DNA of 13,535 nt from Bacteroidota bacterium (GTDB lineage: Bacteria > Bacteroidota > Bacteroidia > Bacteroidales > Bacteroidaceae). Position 1 is the first letter of the stretch, and every line of letters starts with the position of its first letter. The notes below the pieces were generated by a model, which was not told where the DNA came from, ran no database searches, and worked only from the letters and a program-made list of their open reading frames with translations. Where the stretch lies: positions 1 to 13,535 of the forward strand of contig JAEZKJ010000113.1 of assembly GCA_023415545.1 (NCBI GenBank), in the 5' to 3' direction. The translations under genes were made by a program, and so were the position numbers. Below, one piece after another: positions 13,466-13,535 of this stretch.

Positions 13466-13535
13466 TTATAATTTATGAATAACTTTCATCATCTGTTCTC
13501 CAAGACCAATAGTATAACCTTGTGATACAAATACT
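13466..13535 (-). CDS. C-terminal end of an unidentified protein (cut by window edge)
   Basis: Reading the minus strand from the right edge gives 22 codons, VFVSQGYTIG followed by LGEQMMKVIHKL, then TAA at 13468-13466. The residue pattern is protein-like, and it lies directly after the convergent hairpin, which supports a real gene end. I do not recognise the family from so short a piece. The start lies outside the window. Confidence 0.6.
   Translation of the reverse strand, partial: VFVSQGYTIGLGEQMMKVIHKL

Overview
The window reads as a chromosomal housekeeping segment from an AT-rich member of the Bacteroidota, most likely order Bacteroidales. The grounds are the Rnf operon preceded by an RseC-type gene, the protein sequences of DnaB, PheT and GalE, the lack of Shine-Dalgarno sequences, and repeated matches to the Bacteroidota -7 promoter element TAnnTTTG a short distance upstream of genes. 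The order-level placement is an inference. No phage, insertion sequence, CRISPR array, tRNA or rRNA was recognised.

Layout, left to right. 1-908 (minus) is the N-terminal part of pheT, cut by the window edge. 998-2560 (minus) is dnaB. Divergent from it is ispE (2744-3571, plus), then a small unrecognised membrane or exported protein (3652-4086, plus), then about 210 bases of non-coding sequence with two mutually exclusive RNA folds, then a solitary DUF47 (PhoU-like) gene (4300-4947, plus). galE (5173-6210, minus) converges on it. The 225 bases between them hold a second structured RNA candidate on the minus strand that ends in a very strong intrinsic terminator. A 410-base AT-rich gap upstream of galE holds short tandem repeats, including three 21-bp-phased copies of TATATAAAC. 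6621-12290 (minus) is a complete operon in the order rseC-rnfB-rnfC-rnfD-rnfG-rnfE-rnfA, closed by a terminator. cutC (12541-13296, plus) diverges from it. After a long perfect hairpin, the last 22 codons of an unidentified minus-strand gene run off the right edge.

The rnf genes build one membrane complex that moves electrons between reduced ferredoxin and NAD+ and couples this to ion translocation. All six subunits are intact, with visible Fe-S cysteines and the threonines expected to carry covalent FMN. The remaining genes serve separate jobs: tRNA charging, replication, isoprenoid precursor synthesis, UDP-sugar interconversion and a CutC-family function.

The least explained parts are non-coding. 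The first is the leader of the DUF47 gene (4089-4266), built like an anti-terminator/terminator switch. The second is the structured RNA downstream of galE (about 4951-5142). Both come from base pairing read by eye, without a folding program or homology search.
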